A stretch of 48,206 bases of DNA from Ferruginibacter sp. (GTDB lineage Bacteria; Bacteroidota; Bacteroidia; Chitinophagales; Chitinophagaceae), in the NCBI GenBank assembly GCA_025351645.1, contig JANXVN010000312.1, positions 1-48,206 of the forward strand, written 5' to 3'. A program made the position numbers and the translations under genes. The notes under the pieces are model-generated. The model was not told where the DNA came from, ran no database searches, and saw only the letters and a list, made by a program, of their open reading frames with translations. Shown here piece after piece: positions 15,798 to 26,176 of the stretch. Numbering within the stretch: position 1 is the first letter of the stretch; each line of letters begins with the position of its first letter.

Positions 15798-17051
15798 TTA
15801 GTTTCTTTTGGGAAGTATTTTATACCCTTTCCATCCAAATAAAAATATAAATATAAAACATGCCAGTGGCACAAAATAGCCGTATTGGATATTGCCGGTA
15901 CCATCGCTTATATAACCAAATATACGTGGCAGGATAGCGCCACCAACAATGGCCATAATAATGATACTGCTACCAAATTCAGTATCGCCTTTTAAATCTT
16001 TTATGCCCAATGCAAAAATGGTTGGGAACATGATGGACATAAAAAAACAGATGGCTATTACAGCATACACTGTTATCATACCATGAGCAGCAATGGCAAT
16101 AATGCATAATAAAATATTGATAGCAGCATACAAAGCAAGCAGGCGCTGCGGTTCAATATATTTCATTAAAAATGTTCCGAGAAAACGGCCTATTAAAAAT
16201 GCTACGCCACAAATGCCTAAATAATCGGCTGCTTTTATCTGGCTTATACCGGCAGACTTTGTGGCATATAAAATGAACAGGCTAAAAACGCACACCTGCA
16301 CACCAACATAAACAAACTGAGCAGCGGCGGCCCAGGAAAGATGCCGGTGCTTAAAAGCATGCAGGATATTTTTACCGGCAACATGCCCTTCTACTTTTTG
16401 AATGACAGGCAGCTTGGTGAATGCAAAAACAATAGCGATTAAAACCAGTATGGCGCCTAAAATAAAATAAGGCAGCTTAACTGAGGAAGCTTCGGATGCC
16501 AGCGCAACTTTTCTGGCAGCTTCGCTCATAGCATTTAAATCCTCATCAGCAAAGCCTTTAGTGAGTATTAGCCTTGCGCCAATAATGGGTGCCAACGCTG
16601 CAGCCAGCCCATTAAACGATTGTGAAAAATTGAGCCTCAGCGTAGATGTTTCTGCAGGGCCTAACACAGATGCGTAAGGGTTAGCCGCCGTTTCTAAAAT
16701 AGTTAATCCGCAGGCTATAATAAACAAGGCTACCAAAAAAAAACTATACAACTGCGTATTGGCTGCAGGTATAAATAAAAAGCAGCCGATAGCAAAAAGC
16801 AGCAAGCCGATAATAATACCAATTTTATAGCCATACTTTTTTATGATAAAACCTGCTGGTAAAGCCATGAAAAAATAAGCAATAAAAACAGCAGAATCTA
16901 CCAAGGTTGATTGCGTTGTTGTTAACGTAAATGACCTTTTTAAATGTGGTATTAAAACAGGGTCAAGGTTGTGCGCAAAGCCCCATAAAAAAAATAAAGA
17001 GGTAATAAGTATAAATGCAATACTGTAGGACTTACTGGTTATTGATGGCAT
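15798..17051 (-). CDS. fucP: L-fucose:H+ symporter, MFS family
   Basis: A 417-residue protein with 12 membrane segments of the FHS (fucose-galactose-glucose) MFS group. Family words: FFLWGFAHNLDPVLIPHLK, GFIIKKYGYKIGIIIGL, LETAANPYASVLGP and FGSSIIIMAIVGGAILP. The Glu of LETAANP, needed in E. coli FucP, is kept. The functional Asp in helix 1 of FucP (NLND) appears one residue earlier here (NLDP) by hand alignment. It imports monosaccharide from the periplasm. Its place between fucosidase genes makes fucose the likely substrate; galactose is possible. Start at 17051 fits the N-terminal helix. Confidence 0.9.
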   Translation of the reverse strand: MPSITSKSYSIAFILITSLFFLWGFAHNLDPVLIPHLKRSFTLTTTQSTLVDSAVFIAYFFMALPAGFIIKKYGYKIGIIIGLLLFAIGCFLFIPAANTQLYSFFLVALFIIACGLTILETAANPYASVLGPAETSTLRLNFSQSFNGLAAALAPIIGARLILTKGFADEDLNAMSEAARKVALASEASSVKLPYFILGAILVLIAIVFAFTKLPVIQKVEGHVAGKNILHAFKHRHLSWAAAAQFVYVGVQVCVFSLFILYATKSAGISQIKAADYLGICGVAFLIGRFLGTFLMKYIEPQRLLALYAAINILLCIIAIAAHGMITVYAVIAICFFMSIMFPTIFALGIKDLKGDTEFGSSIIIMAIVGGAILPRIFGYISDGTGNIQYGYFVPLACFIFIFLFGWKGYKILPKRN

Positions 17052-17213
17052 GAAAAAAGATTTTATAAAACGTTAAAATGTTACTGCTACTGATATCATA
17101 CAACAAATGAAAACCGCTACGCGGCATATAAAGATTGCTATTTATTTTTACAAAAAGGAAGCGCCTACAGCGCATAAAAATCTAGAAAAGAAATTTCTCT
17201 TAATTTTTTAATT

Positions 17214-17984
17214 TTATTCAACAAAAGGCAACTTCTTGCCTACCTGCTTTATCCATTCCCTGGCCATCAATTGGTGCCCGGCCGGCATTGGATGAATGCC
17301 ATCCCATATCCAATAATCAGCAGATGCTTTTGATAAAGCCTTGTTAAAAGCATCCTGAAATTTTACTACTACCGCATCAAATTCTTTACCAAGCCTTACC
17401 ACTATTTCTCTTCGTTTATCAATCTCTGCAGTGTACTCTTGCCACCTATCTTTTATCCTGCCCACGGCAAGTATAAAGGGTTCGCAAAGTACTAACTGCA
17501 TAGCTGGCAATTGCTGTTTTGTTTGCTGCAGCAATTGCCGGTAATCCTGCTCGTATTGCGCTGCAGAAAATTGCGCATCCCCTTTTAACAAGGCGTCTAC
17601 ATCATTTATACCAATGAGTATGCTTAATAGGTTTGGCCTTATTTCCAGCGTATCCTGCTGCCAGCGGGCTTGCAGGTCAATTACTTTATTGCCACTGATG
17701 CCACGGTTAAAAAAGTGGAAACCTTTTTTGGGAAAATCATACCACAAGCGGCTGGCAATTAAATAGGCATAGCCATGCCCCATTACGTGGTTCCAGTCAT
17801 TGTCGCGGGTACGGTTGCCGTCGGTTATAGAATCTCCCTGAAATAAAAAAGTATAGCCTTTAGCCTGTACATTATTTTCCTCAGGCATAGCAACCAACAA
17901 CTTAGGCGCAACAATTGCTGCTGCGCCTAAAGTAGTTATTTGTTGTATAAATTTTCTTCTTGCAGTATCTCTTTGTACGGCCAT
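17214..17984 (-). CDS. SGNH/GDSL hydrolase with Tat-like signal
   Basis: A 256-residue protein. The N-terminus has a twin-arginine-like motif (ARRKFIQQ, residues 9-16) and a hydrophobic stretch, so it is exported. The SGNH blocks are all present: GDSITDG (nucleophile Ser), GISGNKV (Gly), IGINDV (Asn) and DGIHPMPAGH (Asp-x-x-His). Such enzymes in glycan loci remove acetyl or other ester groups from sugars; the substrate here is inferred to be the fucosylated glycan. It lies 24 bases downstream of the second fucosidase gene and 162 bases before fucP on the same strand. Confidence 0.88.
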   Translation of the reverse strand: MAVQRDTARRKFIQQITTLGAAAIVAPKLLVAMPEENNVQAKGYTFLFQGDSITDGNRTRDNDWNHVMGHGYAYLIASRLWYDFPKKGFHFFNRGISGNKVIDLQARWQQDTLEIRPNLLSILIGINDVDALLKGDAQFSAAQYEQDYRQLLQQTKQQLPAMQLVLCEPFILAVGRIKDRWQEYTAEIDKRREIVVRLGKEFDAVVVKFQDAFNKALSKASADYWIWDGIHPMPAGHQLMAREWIKQVGKKLPFVE

Positions 17985-18008
17985 AATTACATTTTAAAAG
18001 ATGAAACA

Positions 18009-19460
18009 TTACAGCGCATTGGTAAGCTTTACCACAAATAATCCGTCGGAAATATCACCTGGCTTTATCCCTGAGAGATCTACCGTGCAATCTTTGCCTG
18101 CTTGTTTTAAAACCAATGGCTTATTACAACCTAAAATACTTACCGTAGCTCCTGCAGCAGCTTTAAAATCCCGCAGCCGCAATTGGGTACCATAGCTTAG
18201 CACTACACAATACAAGTCTTTTCCTTTGATGGTAAAAAAGTTTTCGATGTGCGCATATTCAGTGCTTGGCTTTACCTGGTCGCTAATGCTGTAGCCCGAC
18301 ATAAAGGCCTGCCCTTTCTTTTCCCTCATTTTTCCCGGGCTCCATTGATAGGGCTTTTTATAAGCCTTTGTACCGTAGATAGCCTCACCATTGGTTAGCA
18401 GCCACGTACCTATATCTGTAAGGCGCTGCTGCATAATTACTGGAATGCGCCCATCGGCCGTTGGCCCTATATCCAATAGCAAATTACCTCCTCTCGATAC
18501 TATGTCTACCAGCATCAAAATAAGGTCGTGGCTGTTTTTATAATCTTCCAATTTTTCATTTCGGTTGTAGCCATAGGAGTGCCCTATGCCCTGGCTTTCT
18601 TCCCATGTTACGCTGGCATCCATGCCGCTTCCATACTCGGATGTAGTATATGTTGCGCCCGTATGTTTCTCACGTGTGTTATTGCCCCACCGGTCATCCA
18701 CAACTACTTCTTTTGCCACCGGCGACTGGTTGAAAAGCCAAGCCAGTAACTCCTCGCTTTTCCATGCCGTATCGGATAATTCCCACTCGCCATCAGAGAA
18801 AATAATGGATGGCTTATATTTAGTTACCAGGTCTTTAAACTGCGGTATCATATGCGCTGACACAAAGCGTTTTTTATCGCTCAACCATAAAGGGTTAAAC
18901 CATTCATATAAAGAATAGTAATAGCCCATCTTTAAACCGGCAGCCCTTACCGCAGTTGTAAGGTCGCCCAGCACATCACGTTTAGGCGTGCCTGTTACGG
19001 CGTTCCATGGGTGGCCCCAATCACGGTCTGCCTCTGCACTGTTCCATAAGCAATAGCCCTCATGGTGCTTGGAGGTTAGCACTACGTATTTAGCACCTGA
19101 TTTTTTAAACACTTCTGCCCATGCCTGTGGGTCGAACATCTCTGCCTTAAATTGTTTTTCAAATTGCGGGTATTGAAAATCTGCCCCATAATTCTTATCA
19201 TGAAAAGCAACAAAATCTTTTTGCTTTGCGTTTAGCTGGTACCAGTACCACTCCGCATAACTAAGCCCGCTGTTAGGTATTACAGGTGCATAAGATGGCA
19301 CCGAGTACACCCCCCAATGGATGAAGATACCAAACTTATCCTGCTGGAACCATTGCGGCATTTTACGGGTATTGAGCGATGCCCAATTGGGTTCAAACTG
19401 TTGTGCAGATGCTAAACACAAAGAGCACAGTATAAAGAAAAGTAAGCTTATTTTTTTCAT
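18009..19460 (-). CDS. GH29 alpha-L-fucosidase (2 of 4)
   Basis: A 483-residue secreted enzyme with a signal peptide ending at about residue 20 (CLASAQ). It is the most canonical of the four: FGIFIHWGVYSVPSYAP at 43-59, YAEWYWYQ, VLTSKHHEGYCLW, PKRDVLGDL, and the nucleophile Asp223 in IIFSDGEW. The later acidic segments TTSEYG (Glu275) and TWEES are candidates for the acid/base. This resembles the broad-specificity GH29-A group (inferred). LLLDIGPTADGRIP ends the barrel, and a beta domain follows. The gene lies between the FG-GAP lipoprotein and the esterase genes. Confidence 0.94.
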   Translation of the reverse strand: MKKISLLFFILCSLCLASAQQFEPNWASLNTRKMPQWFQQDKFGIFIHWGVYSVPSYAPVIPNSGLSYAEWYWYQLNAKQKDFVAFHDKNYGADFQYPQFEKQFKAEMFDPQAWAEVFKKSGAKYVVLTSKHHEGYCLWNSAEADRDWGHPWNAVTGTPKRDVLGDLTTAVRAAGLKMGYYYSLYEWFNPLWLSDKKRFVSAHMIPQFKDLVTKYKPSIIFSDGEWELSDTAWKSEELLAWLFNQSPVAKEVVVDDRWGNNTREKHTGATYTTSEYGSGMDASVTWEESQGIGHSYGYNRNEKLEDYKNSHDLILMLVDIVSRGGNLLLDIGPTADGRIPVIMQQRLTDIGTWLLTNGEAIYGTKAYKKPYQWSPGKMREKKGQAFMSGYSISDQVKPSTEYAHIENFFTIKGKDLYCVVLSYGTQLRLRDFKAAAGATVSILGCNKPLVLKQAGKDCTVDLSGIKPGDISDGLFVVKLTNAL

Positions 19461-19483
19461 CTCATTATATTTAATCGTGCTTA

Positions 19484-22400
19484 TTAAAATTGAATATTGC
19501 GTTTGTTGCCTTTTGAATCTACCACTTGTACCGATTGTACCAACTCGTTAATTTTTATTGCCCTCGCAGATTGCGACAAGTAACCGCCACCATAATAAAA
19601 CTCCTGCCTGCCTCTATGCCCATCTTTAAAAGTGATAATTGCATAAGCATCCAGCGGAGCTGCATAAAATATTTTTGTTGCTGATTTTTTTGCCGGGCAT
19701 AGTATTTTTAAACTGTCAGAATTTGCAGCAGCGATAATAATCCCATTACCTTTTACATCATATAAATTGGCAAGCCCCTTAATATCCCCGCTTAAGAACA
19801 GCCCGCTTTTTTGTGGAGGCACTACGGCAAAATTTCCTTTACCATCCCCCTTCAGCAATACGCCCAAAGACGCGTCCATCCAGCCATATACTACTTCGGT
19901 GGAGTGCGAGTTGCCCGCCACTATTAAATCAATATTACCATCCTCATCATAATCCGTTGCCAGGATGCCGTTGATACAGGATAATTGTGCTTCTACGGGC
20001 AATGGCCTGATGGTAAATGTGCCACCGCCTTTATTTTCAAGGATACAGTTTTCAAAAATATCTGCCTGAAGATGGGTTGCTTTTGACAATGCATCGGACT
20101 TGAAAATATCCTTTAACGTAGCTTTGCCAAACAAGTCATAATTCCAAAACTGCTTTTTTAACGCTGGCATCACTCTAAAGATATCATCCCTAAAATTAAA
20201 CGGAAAACGCTTTTTCTCGCCAGTCTCGTCCATAATATAACAGGATATTACAGGCTGCATTTTTCCATTGCCGGCAAAGTCTGCATAAAACAATTCTATA
20301 GGTCTTTTTGGTGTTGGCTTATAATCTACATTAGTGCCCATATTGCCAACAACATAATCTATGTCGCCATCATTATCGATATCTACTGGGTAAATACTGG
20401 TCCACCAGCCATTGGTATTTTCCATGCCTGATTGCTTGCTTACATTTACTAGTTTTCCATGTTCGTTTTTAAAGAAAGTAGGTGGCATCCACTCGCCCAC
20501 GACTATCAAATCTACCCATCCATCATTATCAAAATCGCTCCATACGGCGGATGTTACCATACCGATATCCATCAATCCCGGTGCAACTTCTTTGGTTACA
20601 TCTACAAACTTTCCCTTTTCATTCCTAAACAAATAACTGCGTGGCGATACAGGGTAAGCTCCAGGCGAATTGCTACCCGCCCTAAATAAATCTATATCGC
20701 CATCTTTATCAAAGTCTGCCCCCACAACACAGCTTCCGCTGGATATAGTTTGCGGCAACGCCTGTTCATCTTTTATAAAATTACCTTTGCCATCATTGAG
20801 GTATAACCTATCCTGGTAAGCATTTGGCTGATTTTTAAATTCGTTGCCACCACTAACTACGTATAAATCCTGGTCTCCATCGCTATCCGCATCAAAAAAT
20901 AAAGCGCCCATGTCTTCATACTTTGCATCTTGCCCGTTTATCTTTTTTTGTGTGAATGTGCCTGTGCTTGTGGGTGTAAATAAGGTGCCTTTGTTGCCCG
21001 CTGAACCGCCAATAAAGAAGGCGTCCGCATCATTGCCATTTATTTTTCCGACAGCAATGCCAGGCCCCTTTTTTGAGTACATTTTAGGCAGCAAAGATTC
21101 TTCGTTAAAATCGTTATACTCATTTTCTACCTGCTTGTAATGAACATCGTACTGGTTGTTTGCATTGGTAAAGAATGGCTGATCAATAAAGGGTGCAGAT
21201 TGATTTTCAGTTGAACTTTTATAGTTAATTTTAAGTTGCTGGTTAGCCTGTATATTATTGATCACCTGCGTCTTTCCATCTGCCCATATTACAACAAGCG
21301 AATCAATCATTGCATGTTTGCCGGTGCCAAAAGATAAGGGCATATTCATGCTGGAGAGATAACCTTTTACAGGAGAGACGTAAGCATAGCTTTTATCAGC
21401 ACCATAAAATAAATTGATGGTAGCACCAATGCCATTTACATTTTTACTACTGCCTTTTAGCGCAACTTGCAGGTAATTATTTTTCTCTTTTTTATTGCTC
21501 GCTGTATTTTCATACACCGATGCTTCTTCATTAATATTGTTGGTGATGATATCTAAATCGCCATCATTATCTAAATCCACATAAGCAGCCCCATTAGAAT
21601 AAGACACATTTTTTAAGCCCCATTTATCGGTTACATCATCAAAGCCCAACCGGCTATTATTTTTAAACATATAATTAGATATATGGATGCCTTTAAGTTT
21701 GCCCAGCATATCTCTGGTACTTTTTATTTTATCCGCAACCGTGCCAAAAGTATTGTTATCCGCATTGTAGCTTAAAAAATCAAGGTCGGTTATATTTTTG
21801 GCAAAACCGTTGGTGACGTAGCTATCGCGCCAGCCATCATTATCAAAATCAGCCAGCAGTACGCTCCAGCTCCAATCAGTTGCATTTACACCCGCCATTT
21901 GCGCAATGTCAGAAAAGTAAGTAGTACCATCTGCGCCAGTGCCCTGGTTTAGCTGCAAAGTGTTACGCATGTATTCATCTACATAACCCGCTTTTTGCCG
22001 CAACGCAAAGTTTTCATTATCAGCCCTGGCAATCATCGTTTTCCTTCTTTCATTATTTTGAGGCAGCATATCCATTACCATAATATCCGGCTTGGCATCG
22101 TTGTTGATATCGGCTACATCCACCCCCATGCCATTATATGTTTGGTGGCGCATGCTTTGTGCGGCACACTCTTTAAAAGTTTTATTTTTTTGGTTGATGA
22201 GCAGCTGGTCATTGGGCATAAAATCATTAGCGGCATACACATCTGGCCAGCCATCTCCATTTAAATCGGCGATAGCCAAACCCAGCCCATACCCTTCTTC
22301 TGTAATGCCTGCTTGCTTTGATACATCTTTATACATTGGATGCCCTGCAGAGTCGCCCACATTCTCATATAAACGGTCCACCGTACGCCCTCTTGTAATC

Positions 22401-23032
22401 GGGTAAACGGCAGGGTTTACAAATGTTTTTTCTACGCCATCTACATCGTTCGTTAGCAAGTACATATCTAAATCTCCATCATTGTCGTAATCAAAAAAGG
22501 CAGATTGCACACAGAAAGAACTATCGTTTAACCCGTAAGCCGCAGCCTCTTCCTTAAAAGAAACAGCACCATTTTTTACGCCCTGGTTGATGAACAACAA
22601 GTTATGGTGCGTATGTTTATTATTAGGGCCGGCAACGTTCAGGTATATATCCAGCCAGCCATCATTATTAATATCCACAACAGATACGCCCATTATCCAA
22701 TTGCTTGTAGATACGCCAGCAGCCTGAGTTACATCTTCAAACTGTAGCTTGCCCTTATTGAGGTACAGCTTTGATGAAACCATATTGCCGGTAAAAAAAA
22801 CATCCTGCAAACCATCATTATTAAAATCGCCAATACCTACGCCGCCGCCGTTGTAACAGTAATAGTAGCTTAGGATATTTATGGAATCATTTTCTGTAAT
22901 GGTATTAGAAAACTTGATGCCGGTGGTGCCGGACGATAGCTTTGTAAAAAGCACTTCTTCCCTATTTTTACAAGTACATAAAAAAAACAACGACGCAAGT
23001 ACCCAACAAAAATGCAGTAATTTATTTTTCAT
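19484..23032 (-). CDS. Giant FG-GAP/VCBS-repeat lipoprotein with ASPIC/UnbV domain
   Basis: A 1182-residue exported protein. The N-terminus ends in a lipobox-like LCTC (Cys21), suggesting lipid anchoring. Many FG-GAP/VCBS beta-propeller repeats follow, each with a Ca-binding loop such as DFNNDGLQD, DYDNDGDLD, DLNGDGWPD, DLDNDGDLD, DADSDGDQD, DIDNDGDID and DYDEDGNID. An ASPIC/UnbV domain (NMPLSFGTG, SLVVIWADGKTQ) lies near residues 560-610 and splits two propeller blocks. Such CRTAC1-like proteins are common in Bacteroidota carbohydrate loci but have no settled function; surface glycan binding is an inference. It is embedded between two fucosidase genes on the same strand with short gaps (62 and 23 bases), so it is part of the operon. 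Confidence 0.88.
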   Translation of the reverse strand: MKNKLLHFCWVLASLFFLCTCKNREEVLFTKLSSGTTGIKFSNTITENDSINILSYYYCYNGGGVGIGDFNNDGLQDVFFTGNMVSSKLYLNKGKLQFEDVTQAAGVSTSNWIMGVSVVDINNDGWLDIYLNVAGPNNKHTHHNLLFINQGVKNGAVSFKEEAAAYGLNDSSFCVQSAFFDYDNDGDLDMYLLTNDVDGVEKTFVNPAVYPITRGRTVDRLYENVGDSAGHPMYKDVSKQAGITEEGYGLGLAIADLNGDGWPDVYAANDFMPNDQLLINQKNKTFKECAAQSMRHQTYNGMGVDVADINNDAKPDIMVMDMLPQNNERRKTMIARADNENFALRQKAGYVDEYMRNTLQLNQGTGADGTTYFSDIAQMAGVNATDWSWSVLLADFDNDGWRDSYVTNGFAKNITDLDFLSYNADNNTFGTVADKIKSTRDMLGKLKGIHISNYMFKNNSRLGFDDVTDKWGLKNVSYSNGAAYVDLDNDGDLDIITNNINEEASVYENTASNKKEKNNYLQVALKGSSKNVNGIGATINLFYGADKSYAYVSPVKGYLSSMNMPLSFGTGKHAMIDSLVVIWADGKTQVINNIQANQQLKINYKSSTENQSAPFIDQPFFTNANNQYDVHYKQVENEYNDFNEESLLPKMYSKKGPGIAVGKINGNDADAFFIGGSAGNKGTLFTPTSTGTFTQKKINGQDAKYEDMGALFFDADSDGDQDLYVVSGGNEFKNQPNAYQDRLYLNDGKGNFIKDEQALPQTISSGSCVVGADFDKDGDIDLFRAGSNSPGAYPVSPRSYLFRNEKGKFVDVTKEVAPGLMDIGMVTSAVWSDFDNDGWVDLIVVGEWMPPTFFKNEHGKLVNVSKQSGMENTNGWWTSIYPVDIDNDGDIDYVVGNMGTNVDYKPTPKRPIELFYADFAGNGKMQPVISCYIMDETGEKKRFPFNFRDDIFRVMPALKKQFWNYDLFGKATLKDIFKSDALSKATHLQADIFENCILENKGGGTFTIRPLPVEAQLSCINGILATDYDEDGNIDLIVAGNSHSTEVVYGWMDASLGVLLKGDGKGNFAVVPPQKSGLFLSGDIKGLANLYDVKGNGIIIAAANSDSLKILCPAKKSATKIFYAAPLDAYAIITFKDGHRGRQEFYYGGGYLSQSARAIKINELVQSVQVVDSKGNKRNIQF

Positions 23033-23095
23033 GATGTTACGACAAAGCTTTGTTGAATGTACCTAAAAAGCGGCAATAATATGTATATCGTACCT

Positions 23096-24454
23096 TTATT
23101 GTAACACCAGTTCTACCACAGGTATTTCGTACCCTGGCTTTTTTTGTGGTACAGATAAAATGATATCATCTCCCTGCACTTTATACTGTAGCTCAGAATC
23201 ATCATGCAGGAATTGCGCATATTTAATTTTGCCTTTGTACCCTTTTAAGGTAACAGCACCATCGGCCGGGTAATCAAACAAGTGTACATACAAGCGCCTT
23301 GTAACAGGGTTGTAAGTAAGCTTGTCATTGCCAGGCACAGCGTATGTTTCTGGTGCAAAAGTGCAACTGTAAATGGCATTGCTATTGGCATGCATCCATT
23401 GCGAGAGGCTATCGAGCGCATTGGTAGCACGGTAATCGAATTCGCCACGGGCAGTTGGGCCAACGTTTAAAATAAGGTTGCCCCCGTTGCTGGCAGAAGT
23501 AATCAACAGATCAAGCAATTGGCGGTGCGTTTTCCAGGTATCTTCATCACGAAAATATCCCCAGGAGCCTGAAAATGTTTGGCAGGTTTCCCAAACTTTT
23601 CCTTTGTAGCTTTCCAGTTCTTTAGGGCTTACTTGTTCTGGCGTAACAAAATCGGCACCATCGGTGTAGTCTTCCAGGTTAAGCCTGTTGTCTACAATTA
23701 TGCCTGGCTGCAATTTTCTTATTTGCTTTAGTAAATTCACTGCATCCCAATCGTTTTTACCCTTGCCAAATTTTTCAGGGTAAGAAAAATCGAGCCACAG
23801 TATATCTATCTTACCGTAATTTGATAATAGCTCTGTAACCTGGTTGTATAAATACTTACGGTAGTTCGCCATATCCCTGCCCTTGTTTAAAACTGCATAA
23901 GCCGCGGAATCGTTTTCATCAGTAGGCCGTAACGGATGGTATTTATCAACCGGAAAATCAGGGTGGTGCCAGTCTATCAAAGAATAATAAAAACCTATTT
24001 TAATGCCCTCTGCCCTAAAGGCATCTACGTATTCCTTTACCAGGTCGCGCTTTGCGCCAGTGTTGGGTGCTTTATAATCAGTGTACTTACTATCAAACAA
24101 GCAAAAGCCTTCATGATGCTTTGTGGTGAGTACGGCGTATTTCATGCCTGCGGCCTTTGCTTCCTTCGCCCATTTTTTTGGTTCAAAATGGTCGGGGTTA
24201 AACTCGTCAAAATATTTTTGGTAAGTTTCGTTGGTTATATGTTCATGGTTCCTTACCCACTCGTGGCGGGCTGGCAATGCATACAAGCCCCAATGGATAA
24301 ACATGCCGAAACGGGCATCCGTCCACCATTTCATACGTTGTTTTTTTTGTTGGGCGGTTTCATTGCCGATAGATAATTTAGCTTGCGCATATACTGCCAC
24401 GTTAGTACATAAAAGGGCTGCTATAAACAGCGCAAAGCCAGGTATTTTTTTCAT
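23096..24454 (-). CDS. GH29 alpha-L-fucosidase (3 of 4)
   Basis: A 452-residue secreted enzyme with a signal peptide ending VYAQA (about residue 25). Barrel motifs: FGMFIHWGLYALPARHEW at 49-66, VLTTKHHEGFCLFDS, AKRDLVKEY and the nucleophile Asp222 in ILWLDFSYP. GNLILNVGPTARGEFD ends the barrel. The ARHEWVRN segment and the long loop between the barrel start and KHHEGF fit the GH29 group with 1,3/1,4-branched specificity (subfamily B), but this is inferred. First glycosidase gene after the susC-susD pair of the fucose locus. Confidence 0.93.
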   Translation of the reverse strand: MKKIPGFALFIAALLCTNVAVYAQAKLSIGNETAQQKKQRMKWWTDARFGMFIHWGLYALPARHEWVRNHEHITNETYQKYFDEFNPDHFEPKKWAKEAKAAGMKYAVLTTKHHEGFCLFDSKYTDYKAPNTGAKRDLVKEYVDAFRAEGIKIGFYYSLIDWHHPDFPVDKYHPLRPTDENDSAAYAVLNKGRDMANYRKYLYNQVTELLSNYGKIDILWLDFSYPEKFGKGKNDWDAVNLLKQIRKLQPGIIVDNRLNLEDYTDGADFVTPEQVSPKELESYKGKVWETCQTFSGSWGYFRDEDTWKTHRQLLDLLITSASNGGNLILNVGPTARGEFDYRATNALDSLSQWMHANSNAIYSCTFAPETYAVPGNDKLTYNPVTRRLYVHLFDYPADGAVTLKGYKGKIKYAQFLHDDSELQYKVQGDDIILSVPQKKPGYEIPVVELVLQ

Positions 24455-24599
24455 AAAGAAATTTTAGATGTAAAAAAATTATGGTCATTTTTTCAGTAGG
24501 TTTACCGGCCCGGCAATAAGCCAAGGCTAGCAAAAGATACACAGGATATTATGTGTTTATAGAATTATTTTATCAATCAAAAAAATATTAGCCTACAAA

Positions 24600-26165
24600 T
24601 TATTGGTAACCTGGATTTTGTTTGATTTTTGGGTTTGCGCTAATGTCGTTTTGTGGTATTGGAAGGTACTCATGCTTACCTTTTACAAACACGCCGCCAC
24701 TGTTGCTGCGGTATTCAGGGTGCGCTATAAATACATCAGCCATGGTGCCCCATCTTAACAAATCCAACACGCGGTCACCCTCCAGCGATAGCTCTAAAGC
24801 ACGTTCCCTTCTTACAGCAACACGAAAAGCAGCCTGCCCTAAGCCGGGCGTTATATCAGGCATATTAGCCCTTGCCCTTACGCTGTTAATAGCACCATAA
24901 GCCGTTGCATCAGCGCTACCAGCTTCGTTTTTTGCTTCGGCATACATTAGCAGCACATCTGCCAAACGTATCATTCGGCGGTTATTATTTGCATAGCCCC
25001 AACTGCCGGGCGTAAGCGAGCTTGTCCTATCATAATTAAGGTATTTGCGTACCCATATTTTGTTACGGTTAGCACCATTCAACGCTTTTTGAAAATCATC
25101 CTGATAAACTTTGGCACCCGGATAATCCCAGTTAATGGTTGCATAAGCCCTTGGGTCAATTTTATTATCCTTCGTTTTTTGTTCCATAAAAAGATTGAAT
25201 ACCCATTGGTTTACAGTGGTTGTTCCCTGGCTGGTATAACCTACTGGCGCAACATCCGCTTCCCAAGCCTGGCCACGCAAAGGGTTAGCCGTGCCGCTGG
25301 TTCCCCAGTTGCCTGTTGGTGTGCTTTGGTATTGAAGCTCCCAAATAGATTCCGCATTGTTATTGGTGGCTTCTAAAAAATTATCCTGGTAGTTAGGCAC
25401 CAATTTATATAGCGCTGGCTTATCGATTATCTTTTTAAATTCAGTTGCTGCATCCGCCCATTTTTGGGTAAACAAATCCGACTTGCCTAACATTGCTGTT
25501 GCGGCTCCCCAGGTTGCCCTGCCGATGTTATTAGCATCCCATGTATCCGGCAAGCGGCTTTGTGCATCTTTAAAATCAGCGATTATAGACGCCCATACAT
25601 CTGCTTGTGGAGACTGGCTTATAAATAAATCGTTGACGGCTTCGATGGGTTTTAAAATGAGTGGTATATTGCCCCACAAGTTCACTAAATAAAAATGCCC
25701 AAGCCCCCGCATGAAATAGGCCTCGCCCAATATCCTGGCCTTTTCAGCGGCATCCATCGAAATGTTGGGCACATTAAATATAACCGCATTGGCCCGGGCA
25801 ACAATGGCATTCAATTCGCCCCAACCCTCGCCTACACGCCCATCAACAGGCGTTGATAAAAAAGTACCTGCATCCTGTACACCAGTGCTGGGAAAGGGAT
25901 TTACGTCATCGCCCCGCTGAATTGTTAGGATGGCCCCCAACATACGGCCCCAGCCCTGGATACTTGTTAGCGGGCCGTAGCAGGCAACTAAACCTTTTTC
26001 GGCATCGCCTTTGGTTTTCCAAAAAGCGGTTACCGGTAATGCATTGGGATTAGTTACATCCAAGTTTTTTTTGCTACAGTTCTGCAATAAGGCAGGCACC
26101 GTAACCAGGCATAGCAACAATATAAAAAATCTTAAGAGCTTGTTGTTTTCAAATATTTTTTTCAT
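24600..26165 (-). CDS. SusD/RagB-like glycan-binding lipoprotein, fucose locus
   Basis: A 521-residue lipoprotein whose signal peptide ends LLQNC (Cys30). SusD features: an N-terminal TPR-like helical region (ARILGEAYFMRGLGHFYLVN), RMIRLADVLLMYAEAKNE and the C-terminal RERALELSLEGDRVLDLLRW. SusD caps the SusC barrel on the outer surface and binds the incoming oligosaccharide. It starts 11 bases after the susC stop, so it is co-transcribed with its partner. Confidence 0.95.
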   Translation of the reverse strand: MKKIFENNKLLRFFILLLCLVTVPALLQNCSKKNLDVTNPNALPVTAFWKTKGDAEKGLVACYGPLTSIQGWGRMLGAILTIQRGDDVNPFPSTGVQDAGTFLSTPVDGRVGEGWGELNAIVARANAVIFNVPNISMDAAEKARILGEAYFMRGLGHFYLVNLWGNIPLILKPIEAVNDLFISQSPQADVWASIIADFKDAQSRLPDTWDANNIGRATWGAATAMLGKSDLFTQKWADAATEFKKIIDKPALYKLVPNYQDNFLEATNNNAESIWELQYQSTPTGNWGTSGTANPLRGQAWEADVAPVGYTSQGTTTVNQWVFNLFMEQKTKDNKIDPRAYATINWDYPGAKVYQDDFQKALNGANRNKIWVRKYLNYDRTSSLTPGSWGYANNNRRMIRLADVLLMYAEAKNEAGSADATAYGAINSVRARANMPDITPGLGQAAFRVAVRRERALELSLEGDRVLDLLRWGTMADVFIAHPEYRSNSGGVFVKGKHEYLPIPQNDISANPKIKQNPGYQ

Positions 26166-26176
26166 AAAACAATAAT

